Below are positions 1 through 12,835 of a stretch of DNA of 64,000 bases, piece by piece (the first letter of the stretch is position 1; every line of letters begins with the position of its first letter). The stretch lies in the NCBI RefSeq assembly GCF_050947875.1, contig NC_134569.1, positions 200,824,627 through 200,888,626 on the forward strand, read 5' to 3'. The translations under genes and the position numbers were made by a program. The notes beneath the pieces were generated by a model, which was not told where the DNA came from, ran no database searches, and saw only the letters and a list, made by a program, of their open reading frames with translations. This stretch comes from Dermacentor variabilis (lineage: Eukaryota > Arthropoda > Arachnida > Ixodida > Ixodidae).

Positions 1-659
1 TATGTTGGGTTAAACGACGCACTTTAAGGGAATCTCAGGCTTTTGGTTTCAGTCTCGAATCTCACACGGGTAGAAAAAATGGCTGTAACTTACGAACGGC
101 TCAAGGCGAAAACGTAATTTATTTCGCTAAACAATTTTCAATAGACAGGAATATTGGAAACGTTCAAAACACAATATCAATCTTTTTCTTCTTCTAGAAA
201 CGCGTTTTCGAAAGTGGCGACATGACTTAACAATAGCGGACATCCCTACATCTCAAACACCTCAGCCCTTTCTTCAAAATATAGGCTTACCCACAATACC
301 GAGAAGGTAGCGTATAGAGCACGCTTTACAGGGGCTGTCGACTGGCTACCATTCGAATAAGCAATTCAAACATAATTCCCTTAACCGAGAAGATGTCGTC
401 GCGTGGCGACAGCTTCAAACTAATTAATTTCCCTGTCTCCTTTATCTTCACCTCTTCCACCGCCCACAATATCCGTCACACTGTCTCTACTGTGGAGCAA
501 AGCCCACACTATATCATTGCACCTGGGAGCGCCCACACCCTGCGGGTTACTCCCTTATTCCTACTATTTCACCTTCCTCCTGGGAGACTGCGCCGACGAG
601 CTTAGTTAGACCCGCAAGAGCAGCGACGGCTAATCAGGCGGGCACGCGGAGTGGCGCGA
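1..659. other. Unassigned DNA at window start
   Basis: I recognise no gene or repeat family here. A 70-codon open frame at 393-605 (+) has no domain I know and is probably chance. The stretch leads directly into a CT-tailed segment (660-747), so part of it may be the body of the same retroelement. I could not show this from the window. Confidence 0.3.
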
Positions 660-747
660 GCCAATGGGGCCCTGAATTAAGGGCTCCACCCTAAGAGGAA
701 GTCTCTCCACCTGATAGAAATGAATGTTTTTTCTCTCTCTCTCTCTC
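660..747 (+). mobile_element. Possible retroelement 3' end with CT tail
   Basis: A GC-rich stretch ends in an AATAAA-like hexamer (gaaatgaatg) followed closely by a T run and a (TC)n tract at 732-747. That layout is usual for the 3' end of a non-LTR element with a simple-repeat tail. No coding domain is visible upstream and no second copy exists in the window, so the call is weak. A chance CT tract is the alternative. Confidence 0.25.
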
Positions 748-1021
748 AAACGCAGGCAGTTTATATTTGAGTATAATCAAATTTTGTCACTGAAATTAGC
801 CAGTAAATTCCTCAATTTTACACTTATAGTCGCTTTTCTAAGGTAAGAACCTTAATACAACGGAAAAAAACCACTCATATAAAACCCTACATGTAAAGGT
901 CGATTACTATAGCTTCCAGTTACAAGTTTGTAATTTTCTATCATCGGTAATGTGGTTATACTAGCATGTAATATTGTCGACCTATAATGGAAGCACTACA
1001 AACGAATAAGTGAACTACTAC

Positions 1022-1044
1022 TTCTACTCTTCCTCCTCCTCCTC

Positions 1045-1086
<42 letters not shown>

Positions 1087-1091
1087 GTAGC

Positions 1092-1152
<61 letters not shown>
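1022..1152. repeat. Compound trinucleotide microsatellite (CTC/CTA)n-(AAT)n
   Basis: Imperfect CTC then CTA repeats run to about 1086. After an 8-base break, uninterrupted AAT units run to about 1152. The array abuts the 5' limit of the RTE fragment that follows. Confidence 0.95.
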
Positions 1153-1574
1153 GGGTAACAAGACAGACAAGAAGAATAATGGAAGATAAGAACAATATGC
1201 GGAAGACAAAGATGATGGTCAACAGCCTGGCAAGGGAAGATGAATTCAGGATCGCTAGTCAGGTCAGCCTCTACAGTCTTTACAGCAGTACCTTTATTTG
1301 GGTCGATTACTCATAGGGGGCCCTGATAATGAGAAGGAAATCTACAGAACAATAAGAATGGGTTGGAGTGCACACGGCAATCATTACTAAATCCTGACTA
1401 GGAGCTTACCACTCTCATTGAAAAGAAAAGTGCACAATCATTGCATTCAACCGGTGCTAGCATATGTGGCAGAAACTTGGATGTAAAAGAAGATCGACAA
1501 CAAGTTAAGGACCACGCAAAGAGCGATGGTACGAAAAAAACTCAGTGCCCTTGCACTCTGTGAAGCAGGATGAC

Positions 1575-1966
1575 CAGCGAAGCTGTGTATGTGGGCCCCT
1601 AAATAGCGAACCGCACCTCTGTCTCGGGTTGGCCCGGTATTGCACTCTCTTCGGGATCAGCCCACGTATGGGGAGTGCTCGACGCCTGCTTAACCTCCAC
1701 CGCGGGTCGGCCCAGCACTGCACTATCTTCGGGATGGGCTAACGTATTGGGAGTGCTTAACCCCTGTTTCACCTCCATCGCAGGTCGGCAGGGCATTGCA
1801 CTATCGTCGGGATCGGCCCACGTATGGGGAGTGCTTAAAGCCTGCTTCGCCTCCACCGCGGGTTGTCCTGGCATTGCCCTAAATTCGGGATCGGCCTACG
1901 CATGAAAAATTGTTGGTCTACGCGCGGACGTGATCTGCCAGATCCTAGCCGTAGACAGCTTCGTTG
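1575..1966. mobile_element. Short TIR element filled with a 78-bp tandem array, inserted in RTE
   Basis: The ends are inverted copies: cagcgaagctgtgta at 1575-1589 and tagacagcttcgttg at 1952-1966 match at 13 of 15 bases. The segment interrupts the RTE reading between its AMVRKK and MLGVTLRD blocks. Most of the interior is the 78-bp tandem array listed separately. No transposase is encoded, so movement would need proteins from elsewhere. About 34 bases at 1541-1574 are neither RTE nor inside the TIRs, so the true left edge may lie a little further out. Confidence 0.6.
1590..1903. repeat. 78-bp minisatellite, about four copies
   Basis: The motif cggg(t)(c/t)gg recurs at 1625, 1703, 1781 and 1859, a spacing of exactly 78. 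The first unit (from about 1590) is the most decayed and the last is cut short. Because 78 is a multiple of three, frames stay open across the array on both strands (for example 1675-1905 + and 1599-1874 -), giving 26-residue repeats. I take these as a consequence of the period and not as proteins. Confidence 0.9.
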
Positions 1967-2084
1967 TAAAATGTTAGGCGTCACGTTAAGAGACAGGAAG
2001 AAAGCGATGTGGATCAGAGATCAAACGGGAATAGTTGACATTAAGAGGAAAAGTGAAGCCAGTTCCACGCTGTGAAAGTTGCCA

Positions 2085-3073
2085 AACAGCGAAGCTGGTG
2101 GTCGTTTTCTGAAGTTTGAACTCGTGTTTAGTGCGATTTTCATGAAAGTTTTTTGTCTCGTTGTCGTTTTGCTAGATTCGAGCTTCGGTTGCGGATTACG
2201 CGCACTCTTTAAGTTGCGTGAGGTTGTGATAAAACCACAGTTCATCACGAATCTTGCAGCTGTGGCCGCACTCACGGACCATCGGCGCCCTCTGTGGGAG
2301 GAATCTCTCAGCGTCGACGTTTCTGCTCGGCCACCTACTCTCGAAGTTGGGGGTTAGCTTGCCTCTGTTGGCGCTTGGCTTGGGTTGCCTTGTATTGAAA
2401 GTAGGAATTGGCCTGCCTCCAGCGGCGCTTTGCTTACGCTTCCCGTACTCGAAGCTCGGGATATCCGCGACGTCGGCGCTGCCGCTCTCGCGCGATCACC
2501 TCCCGCTGCCCCTCGCGCCAAGCGGAATACTTGGGGCGAAAGGGCGCGCGCCGGCGAAACACCCGCTCTTATACCCTTCTTCTCCACCCTGCCCTGGCGC
2601 GCACTCTGATTGGTCCACTTCGATCCCGGCGGGGCCCTGCTCCTTAATGTCTCTTAAACTTCGTAAAGTAGCGGCAGACTTTGAAGAATCCCGCCTCCTC
2701 CTCGCGAGCTATGGGCGACGCCGCGTCTCTATTGGCCTAATAGCATCACGTGCGCCCTCGCGCCGTGCATCAGCGCTATATTTGCTCGAGAAGCGTCTGC
2801 TGAGTGGCGAGGAGCGTAAGTTGGCGCCGTTGCTACTCTCGAGCAGTGTAGGCGCCGCCACGGTCGAGGAGGAAGCGTGAAAGAGAGGAGAAACGAGGAG
2901 GAGTGAAGGCGGAGGAGGAGAGTGTCGTAAATCACAAAGTTTAAGGGGCTTTACTCCTCCTTAAACTGCTCCTACCCTCAGCACGCCCTCTGGCTTCGAG
3001 CTCCGGAACCTGCCTGCCTGCGTGACACCCGACGCCTGGCGGCGACGGCTCGACTTGAAACAGCTCCGCTGTT
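2085..3073. mobile_element. GC-rich TIR element, second insertion into the RTE copy
   Basis: The 13-bp ends aacagcgaagctg (2085-2097) and cagctccgctgtt (3061-3073) are inverted copies with one mismatch. They share the core cagcgaagctg with the neighbouring 1575-1966 element. It splits the RTE between its IVDIKRK block and its VMRR block. The interior is CpG-rich from about 2270 to 2900 and includes a TATA-like ctatatttg near 2775. Long open frames there (such as 2254-2880 +) have low-complexity Leu/Ala/Arg composition and no recognised domain. The interior could be a promoter or 5' region captured from another element. Confidence 0.5.
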
Positions 3074-3329
3074 AAGAATGTACCGGGATGGCCCCGTAAT
3101 GCGTAGGGTAGATCACTGCTGGGCCATTAGAATTATAGAATGGGCGCCAAGAGAAGGAAAGCGTACTCGAGGACGGCAGAAAACTAGGTGGCGTGATAAA
3201 ATCATGGAATTTGCATGCGCAAGTTGGAATCACCCAGCGCAACAGGGGTAATTGGATGTCGCATGGAGATGTCTTCGTCCTGCACCGGAGGTAAAAATAG
3301 GCTTATGATGATGATGAAGCGCCGATTAC

Positions 3330-4005
3330 CACGAAAGAGCTATTTTCAGGCTAGCCCCTCCCCGTAAGCCTAAGTATCGTGCGCAAGTGTGGGAATTATG
3401 AGGGAGAAAAAAGCTCATTCACGAAAATTAATCAGTAAACACAACATTCGCATTAAGAAACATTCCGCATGTTGCCAGGATCAACAAAAAACAATTCAGT
3501 GAAATCTGTAAAACAAAATTAGCTCATCATACAGATTAGGCATGCCTCTAACCCACGATTTCTGCAACTCCTGTGATTTAGCAATAACTGTGATGCCTAA
3601 TGACATTTGGTCTGTTCGGAAAATGCCGGACATCAATCAATCATTGATCAATCAAGTGTTCAGTCAATTGGTCAATGGTTAAACGAAAGCTTTGATTCAG
3701 TATTCACTAAATAAAAAGAAAAAGTACAGGTTCATGGGAAAGAAGCAAGTCTTGACAGCTGCCTAACAGGCATGAGTAGAATGATACACGCCTGTTATTG
3801 TACAGGTGGTAGAGACTCGCAACCTAACAAAGTGTTAGCTTTGCCACAAGGATCGCGGTTTTACGTTTTTGTCCGTGAACGGCTATAGACGAAATTTATG
3901 GGAAAGCTTCGAAGATAAATGTGCTCGCTAGAGCGGCAGACCAGCGCCTGTTCATAGGTATCCCTCTAGGGTAAGGCTATGCTGAGAATACGAGTGCATA
4001 TGAAT
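3330..4005. other. Unassigned AT-rich intergenic DNA
   Basis: I see no gene. Short degenerate ATCA/TCAAT-type repetition occurs around 3625-3680. No frames above 60 codons have recognisable content. Confidence 0.4.
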
Positions 4006-4007
4006 GA

Positions 4008-4150
4008 ATCAATGAATGAATTTTATTATTCCCAACCAAACAGAATACCGTGCATCATATTTATACAGCTGGGACCCCAGAACTCGGAGTGAGTTGTGCA
4101 AAGGGTCCCTATGATATCCGTGTAACAAGATCATATAGATGGGTGTATAC
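4008..4150 (-). mobile_element. Probable retroelement 3' end with TTCA tail (antisense)
   Basis: Read on the minus strand, the segment ends with an AATAAAATTC polyadenylation-like hexamer and then a run of TTCA units (4000-4025). This is the layout of a non-LTR 3' end. No coding part is present upstream on that strand, so the family cannot be named. Confidence 0.35.
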
Positions 4151-4199
4151 ATTCAAAAAAGGAAAGGCAGAGCGTTATAGAGAGAAAGAGCGGGAAGAG

Positions 4200-4885
4200 G
4201 AAGAGAAGGATAAATGAAACCAGGGAAATTTGCCGGGACTGAACCCAGGTAGTGAGGCACTGCAAGTGGTAAGGGAATACATCTACTTAGTACAGGTAGT
4301 GACTGTGCATCCGGATCATGAGACTGAAATAATCAGAAAAATAAGAATGGGCTGGGGTGCGTTTGGCAGGCATTGTCAGATCATGAACAGCGGGTTGCCA
4401 TTATCCCTCAAGAGAAAAGTTTATAACAGCTGTGTCTTACCAGTAATCACGTACGAAGCAGAAACCTGGAGGCTTACGAAAAGGGTTCTACTTAAATTGA
4501 GGACGACGTAACGAGCTATGGAAAGAAGAATGATAAGTGTAACGTTAAGGGATAAGAAAAGAGCTGATTGGGTGAGGGAACAAGCGCGAGTTAATGATAT
4601 CTTAGTTGAAATCAAGAAAAATAAATGGGCATGGGCAGGACACGTAATGAGGAGGGAAGATACCCGATGATCATTAAGAGTTACGGAATGGATTCCAAGG
4701 GAAGGGAAGCGTAGCAGAGGGCGGCAGAAAGTAAGGTGGGCGGATGAGATTAAGAAATTTGCAGGGACAACAGGACCAGAATTAGTACATGACCGGGGTT
4801 GTTGGAGAAGTATGGGAGAGGCCTTTGCCCTGCAATGGGCGTAACCAGGCTGATGATGATGATGATGATGATAATAATAATAATG
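4200..4885 (+). mobile_element. RTE-type LINE 3' end, uninterrupted relative
   Basis: A C-terminal RTE reverse-transcriptase remnant runs from about 4230 to 4850. It carries KIRMGWGAFGRH, PLSLKRKVYNSCVLPVITY and ETW, then after an in-frame stop near 4509 the blocks MERRMISVTLRDKK, KWAWAGHVMRRED and EWIPREGKRSRGRQK. It ends in (GATGAT)n followed by AAT units (4850-4885). Known RTE elements terminate in comparable repeats. At least two in-frame stops make it a pseudogene. It gives the uninterrupted template showing where the copy at 1155-3327 was broken. Confidence 0.85.
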
Positions 4886-4995
4886 AACCTAGCACCTTGC
4901 ACTGGGGAATACGATCCTAGAAATTCGAAATTCGAAGGTGAATATGATAAAATTGTCAACTCAGCATAACTGTAGCGTTACACTAGGCTTACAGA

Positions 4996-5036
4996 ATAAA
5001 TAAATGAATGAATAAATAAATAAATAAATAAATAAT
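4996..5036. repeat. (AAAT)n microsatellite
   Basis: AAAT/AATG tetranucleotide units form a run of about 40 bases. Confidence 0.9.
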
Positions 5037-5039
5037 GTT

Positions 5040-5905
5040 ACAGGTGGAAAACGAGGGAGAGCGAGCAGCAATTCAGAAAAAGAAAAGCTTAATTGAGAAT
5101 AAATATATGCGGTGAGTATAAATCGAAACCAGTCACAACAGTTTAGCTGCTAAACATTTACGACAACCCCGCATTCGAGCTTCACCCGTCTTTAGGACAC
5201 ATAGTGCAGATAGGCGAACATGGGGAAGTCATCAACGAAAACTATATCCCTCTAAATCTGCTAACTTCCCGGCCGAGAGAGCGCAAGAAGCAGCAGTCAT
5301 TATAAGATCTCATAAACTTGTAAAATAAAATGCGAGCGGAGAAAGCAACGGAAAGAAAAAATACAGGTCGGTGGGAAACGCGTGAAAGACAAGCGAAAGA
5401 GAAGACAAAAGAAGCAGCAGCAGACCGGTGACAGGAAGAAACTTTCTTCGCCAAAGTGCGTTATTGATTAGCAGGGTCATTACAGCTTTAGCGCTGCGGG
5501 ACGCAGCCGCCGACCGCATAAAGAGGAAGAAGAATTATTCGCTCATGGGGAGCGCACGCACAAGGGGGGGGGAAGGAGGGGGGGTTAAAGGCTAGTCGTG
5601 TAGGCTGGTTAAACAAAGGCCAGATGCGTATCTGCAGCCGATATGCCACAGGGCGTTGGCCGACGACACCGGCGTCGCAGCCGCCAAAGGGTGGGGCTGT
5701 GCCGACCAACGCGTGGAGGTTCCGCAGCGGAGCTGCCACGAAGGCAAAAAAAAAAAAAAAAAGAAAAGCAAACAGGGAATGGAAAGGGAGGAGGTGAGTG
5801 CATAAAAAAAGAGAGAGAGAGAGGCAGAGGAGCGATCGAGATCTTGTAATGGAGCAGCCGCCGGTCCCTAATAGGTGCCAGAAGTTATCGGTACTGAGAT
5901 CGTGG
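5040..5905. other. Unassigned DNA with purine tracts
   Basis: No gene is recognised. It contains a G-rich run (5563-5585) that could form a quadruplex, and an A-tract at about 5746-5762. Open frames over the purine-rich strand are Lys/Arg low complexity. Confidence 0.4.
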
Positions 5906-5906
5906 C

Positions 5907-6047
<141 letters not shown>

Positions 6048-6211
6048 CTAATTAACGACGTTGATTACATTAGAAATGCAGATAGCGTTTGTTACTGGCT
6101 ATTCAGCAAGAATTCTTTGTAAAATGAATACAGCCAAATAATACGAGTACACACACAGATACACGAACAAACACAGGTAAATATAGAAACTTCACCGACG
6201 ATACGGTACTT

Positions 6212-6284
6212 CCTAATGTGAAATTTGATGATGATATGTATTGTTTAATGGCGAAAGGGCCAAGGCCCCTAATGCGAAATTTGA
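6212..6284 (-). mobile_element. 39-bp LINE tail flanked by 17-bp target duplication
   Basis: cctaatgtgaaatttga (6212-6228) is repeated at 6268-6284 with one mismatch. The 39 bases between read on the minus strand as ...ctttcgccattaaac... and end with atcatca. The same phrase, ctttgcgccattaaac, is the 3' end region of the I-like LINE at 54770-56470 (near 54810, minus). The simplest reading is an extremely 5'-truncated insertion of that LINE family. Confidence 0.7.
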
Positions 6285-6289
6285 CCGAA

Positions 6290-8670
6290 GCTGTATACGT
6301 ATTTTCATTTCTCGTGTCAATATTTTGCATTATGATTATGTAGGTACACGGTTTTTATTAGGAAAAGAAACGCTGTGAGTAGCGTACTAGCGTGGACACT
6401 ATGTCTCGTGTGGCACATTGCAAACGGAGCAAAGTGTGGTGCGACCGCCTCGCTAATCGGGAGAGGCAGCGCGTGGGTGCCGCGTGGACGCGATTCACAG
6501 CAGCAGCCATGCAGCTCAGGCAGCGCCTTGTTTCCATACAGACTCTGGCTCTCTGTCGCCATATTGTAGCCATCGTCGCCGCAGAGTCCGTCTTGCGCGG
6601 CACAATGCTCTTCTTCGCACGCTTCGGTTTCAACGACGAGAGGGGCCGTTCGTAGCGGGGAAATCGTGCTACCAGTGTGAACGGCGACAACACATTCTAA
6701 GAAAGCGTCAGGTCGAGCCTTACACGTAGCCGCTGGCCATCGCCCCTTGCAGGAGCAGTGGTCCCCGTGACACATGCTGGTATCGTGGACTAACCTCAGC
6801 AGCTGACGCCGCGGACGAGCGAAGCCCTCCTCACCTCACGCCACCCTGGCCCCCCTCAGAAGCGCAAATGAGATCGACCACGCGACTGAAGATGCCATCG
6901 CCGCCGGCAACCCCTCGCATGCGCAGGCCGTCTCCTCTCCGCTCCTCCCCCACTCTCGCCTCATGCTCTCACCGTAGCCTCCTCCTCTACTTTCCTCCTC
7001 GCGCGCACTTTTTTCACCGGCCGCTGCGCTTCGCGTTCGCTCAGTTACGAGGTATTGCAACGCCGACGCTGAACGCAGGAATGGACGCCTAAGAGCTGTG
7101 CTCTATAGCTTCGTAGCGCTCTTTTCTTCAAGTGTGCTCTATAGTACACGAACAAGGGCATGCACACGACGAAAATGACGATTTAGTGTCGAAGCATTTG
7201 AGTCGCTGACAGATGCCTTGGACCTTCATTTTCGCAAGAGCAGGGACATCGAGTTGAATGCGGACAGCCAGTGGGAGCGAGACACCGAGAAGAATAACGC
7301 AAACGAGCATGGCACACGCTGGTTCATGAAGGTGTTGATGGCGTACGCGGTAGTGCAGAACCGTTGTTACGTTATAGGGATACATGTATTCATTTTGTGC
7401 GCCAGGGAACGAGACAATAACGCAAGGGCGAACAGAACGAGCCAGCTAAGCTCGGAGCAAACGCACTGGATTGCCACTAGAATCTTCCTCTTTGCCAAGT
7501 CTACTTTTACATAGTCGCAGTGAAACTGCACGCGTTCGCGTTTGTGCTGTGGGGTAACGAAACAAAGGCGACGAGAGGAAGCCCCGAACCGTGCTGAACT
7601 CACCCTGTCCAATAAGTTTTTTTTTCTTTTCTGAGATCGACAAACTGGCAATTTATGAAAATATTGTATTATGATTAGGCTGTCCCGATGACGAACCAAC
7701 GCATCGAAAACGCTAGTGACGAATGGTTTGAGTGAACGGATTAACAAATTACACGCAGAGACGTGCCTACGGGAGAGGATGCGGGGGTGCGGTGTTTAAC
7801 TGGAGGGGGCCTACATGTTACTCCTTTCAGTAATAAATAAGATTGCACGTAATGCTTATGCTTCCTTACAAGCATGCGTACCGATCAACTACAGGTGGAC
7901 AGCCTAGAAGCAGTCAGTATGGAGCACGGCAAAGCGAACAATGCAGTCTCCTGCACGCTTAACCCGGCACTATAACGCTTTTCTTCATATTCTTGTTGTG
8001 GTATATGGAGCGTTCAGGTCACGATTCAGAGCACGCGCTATACAGATGTACCCTCTCTTGCTACAGCAGTAAATGTGACTTTTTGCGGTCTGCAAATTCT
8101 TCGCACAATAGCGCCACGAGCGCCTCTTGCGTGTGTAGGTTAACTGAGAAAACGGTACCACGCATTATCCGACCAGAATATTCATGAGCGCCTGTTGCTT
8201 AAGCTATCAACTTGTGACAGAGCAGCTTAAACAAAGACAACGGAGACAAACGGGAGCATCACAGGAGAAGAACGTTTGTCCTGGGAGGTTTCTTTATCGC
8301 CTTTATTTTATGTATAAGTAGCAGGGAAATCGTGCCACCAGTGTCAACGGCATTGCTGCTAGTCTGGAGCGACGAGATGCTGTTCTTAAACGCAGTAATT
8401 CTGAGCACATCGATTCAGAGACAGCGCTTGGGGGTATAGTATGTTCTGTCGCGTAGTATGTTCGACGTATACAAAATATTACACGCAAACATACTTCTTG
8501 AGAGCAGCAGCAACATTTTCTTTTGCTTTCTATCTGGTACATTTTGCTTGGTAATTTTGATGCTTCGCTGTCGACTCCAGAATTAAATGACGGCGTTTTA
8601 CGTGCGAGGACCACCATCTCACCAGGAGGCACGGCGTAGTGTGGGAACTCAGGATTAATTTTTTATCACC
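6290..8670. other. Unassigned DNA; shares a 30-bp motif internally
   Basis: No gene is recognised. The stretch 6350-6750 is GC-rich with overlapping open frames on both strands, none with a known domain. About 30 bases around gggaaatcgtgc at 6656-6685 recur at 8320-8350 in the same orientation with three differences. This suggests both belong to one dispersed repeat family. Confidence 0.35.
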
Positions 8671-8689
8671 CGGGAGCTTTTAATGCGCC

Positions 8690-8810
8690 GCTAAATTTAA
8701 GAACTCTTGCGTTTCTGCATTTTGCCCCCACTGAAAATCGGCCACTGCGGTCGGGATCGAACGGCATAGCCACAATGTTAGCGCAACGAGTATCCACTGG
8801 AAAAGAATAG
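8690..8810 (-). mobile_element. Decayed tRNA-derived SINE fragment (antisense)
   Basis: The minus strand has gatcccgaccgcagtgg followed by gggggcaaaatgcagaaac. This parallels the head/body junction of the better copy at 42838-43079. The tail is lost or too diverged. Confidence 0.5.
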
Positions 8811-10205
8811 CAGCTCCGGAAACTTTATCTGGAGTGATAGACTGTCTGGCTTCGCGGAAGAGGCATGGAAGACGAGGGTACGAAGACGTACCCTGTAGGA
8901 AGAGAAGGTATGTCTATATAGCACGTGCTCTAAATGGTCAACGTTCGTGCGCCATCCGGGTTGATTAAATGCGGGAGGGTGTCGCGCTCCCTCGCACTGC
9001 GCTTTGTCCTCCGATTTTCGCGAATTCGGAAACCCCGCCGACGTTGCGCTGCCCCCCCATAGAGCTTCCTACAAAAATTAATACGGAGGATGTCGTAGTG
9101 TGCCTGATAGTGTGTCTACAGGACCTGTAGGTAGAGAGGTCCAGCGGGCATTGGAATGTTGATGTAGTGCATGGATTTACCTAAATTTCGTCCTTTTGGC
9201 TTTGAACAGCTCTGAGAAATGGTCAGTTTGAGCAAACTGCGTGCGTTATCGATGCAACAACTTACATTATCTACGCATGTGGGGCATTGCTATTTCGTGC
9301 TCGTTATTTTTATAGAACTATGAGTGCTTGGAAATTTATAAAGATAACGTATAATAGAGATAGTCACAAGAACGTTTTAAGCCACAAGGACGAACATTAG
9401 ACAAATCCATCTAATAATCACAATTCCCATGGTAGCAGTATGGTGCACTGGAATAGGGCAGTGTGTCGTCCGGCGGCGAAAAACATAGCTCGTTTCGCGA
9501 TGACAGCTTTGGGTGCTGGAGCCCTTCAGTCTGCTGCAACATCTGTAGCTGCAGCCTGTACTGCTTGCACGCGAATCCATAAGAGTGCAACAGAGGACCT
9601 CCGGTATCTGCGGTTGCGGTTGTTGCGGAAGTCAAGCATGTCCGTGCGGAGCTCGCCGATTCCGTGTTGCGGTTTTTTCTACGGTGTTCGCACATTAAAA
9701 AAAAAAAAAAAAATTTCTTTTTTTTTTTTTGGGGGGGGGGCACGGCAATTGTGGAGTTTGTATCGGTTGTTTTTTTCATTTCTTTCTTTTTTGTGCATTG
9801 TGGTTACAAAACAACGATTAGAACAATTCTCGGTTTCATCAGATCGGACACATTGGATGTGTTCTTGCCCTTCGGCGCCTTTTTGCGGAGCGATATGTTC
9901 AAACGATGGTGGCAGCATTAGTCACCGATTTTTTTTTTCCTGCAGTGAAACCTGGTCATTGCTATTCTGGCTTATGCAGCGTGAAATTTAGGAGTCCCGT
10001 GCGACCCACCTGTTACAGTGGAGGTGGTCCTTCAAGACTTCTCATCTTCGTACGTTTCCAAATACTTTGAAAGCAAGAACGTATGTGTGCTTACCGAACG
10101 GAGCGAGCAGAGGAGAGTTTGTCTTCTGCAACTGAAACACTCAGCAGACGATCAGGAACACTTTATGATCTGCAGAAGGGCAGCGGATCGGGCGAGTTGG
10201 TGTTC
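8811..10205. other. Unassigned DNA with a homopolymer cluster
   Basis: No gene is recognised. At 9697-9740 a run of 17 A, then 13 T, then 10 G follow almost back to back. The long open frames crossing it (for example 9440-9991 +) are driven by these runs and are not credible proteins. Confidence 0.4.
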
Positions 10206-10212
10206 CATGGTA

Positions 10213-10294
10213 ACAATAAAAATCAAACAGCACTAGACGACAGGACTAGGACTTTTCTGGTCTTGTCGTCTAGCGCTGTTTGATTTTTATTATT
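10213..10294. repeat. Perfect-like hairpin, about 34-bp arms
   Basis: The left arm (from about 10213 to 10247) and the right arm (about 10260 to 10294) are inverted copies with about two mismatches and a loop of about 12 bases. Core sequence: aatcaaacagc / gctgtttgatt. It could be a minimal foldback element or an RNA hairpin. No flanking duplication was found. Confidence 0.75.
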
Positions 10295-10299
10295 AACAC

Positions 10300-10985
10300 T
10301 TTATGATCTGTGATTGTAAAAGTGCAAGGTTAGACGGCATTATTGATGTATTATAATAGTTTGCCTTATTAACTTTATGCAAATTATATTAAGTTCGATT
10401 GTGTTTTGAGAGCGTTTTAGTTTATAAGTGCAGAAAGTTTCGATAAATACACTTATATTTCTCGCGCTAGGCATACCAATCGATCCAAGCGTATTCTTGT
10501 GGCGTCAACTAATTGTTTCAACACTTGCACATATTGGTGGTACCACAACATGTTTTGTTACCGTGTTCCCGTGGCTTTTGTGCGCGTGTTAACGAGCGCA
10601 CGCGCAAGCTAGCCATCGAGAAGCATCATTTGCACTTCAACGTGAAGGTTTGAATTTTGTGTTCTGCCCACGGAGAATTTCTTCTTGCTTATTGGTCTTG
10701 GGTGCAGGTATGTTAACTTTAGGGCTGTTATGAGCATAGCGTTTTCTATATTCCTTTGTTAGAAACTTTTTGGACAACAATCATGAACGTACAGAAGAGG
10801 CGTCGCCGGCCGCTGTCTCGCAGCCATTTCTTGCAACACAGATAATAAAGGAGACGAGTTCTAGACAAAACTCTCGCTTTGCTCAGCCACGCCTTACATG
10901 GAGGTCGCCTTACGGGTCCCAGCTCGGTAATACCTAATGCAGGCTATACCGTCCGCCCGCCGTCGCATAACAGTCGTAACAGACC
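10300..10985. other. Unassigned AT-rich DNA
   Basis: No gene or repeat family is recognised. Confidence 0.4.
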
Positions 10986-11000
10986 GTCCCCGCGACACAC

Positions 11001-12830
<1,830 letters not shown>

Positions 12831-12835
12831 ACTCG

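Larger units (their letters stand above)
1155..3327 (+). mobile_element. RTE-type LINE 3' end, split by two insertions
   Basis: Three blocks read as consecutive pieces of the C-terminal part of an RTE-clade reverse transcriptase: 1155-1540, 1967-2060 and 3077-3327. Visible protein traces are an MGWSAHGNH-like and PLSLKRKV-like stretch (about 1356-1430), MLGVTLRDRKKAMWIRDQ (from 1970) and a block with EWAPREGKRTRGRQKTRW (from about 3140). The element ends in a (TGATGA)n tail near 3306-3317, as does the relative at 4200-4885, which has the same blocks without interruption. Stops and frame changes are present in every block, so it is a dead copy. The gaps at 1541-1966 and 2061-3076 hold foreign DNA. 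That RTE elements end in such short repeats is family knowledge; the block order is seen directly. Confidence 0.8.

Noticed and set aside
1599..1905. Open frames on both strands over the 78-bp array
   Set aside because: The repeat period is a multiple of three, so frames stay open by arithmetic. No start context or domain.
2254..2880. 208-codon plus-strand frame
   Set aside because: GC-rich DNA with few stops, low-complexity residues, overlaps frames on the other strand and lies inside an inserted element.
9440..9991. 183-codon plus-strand frame
   Set aside because: It crosses A17/T13/G10 homopolymers and contains runs of Lys, Phe and Gly only explained by them.
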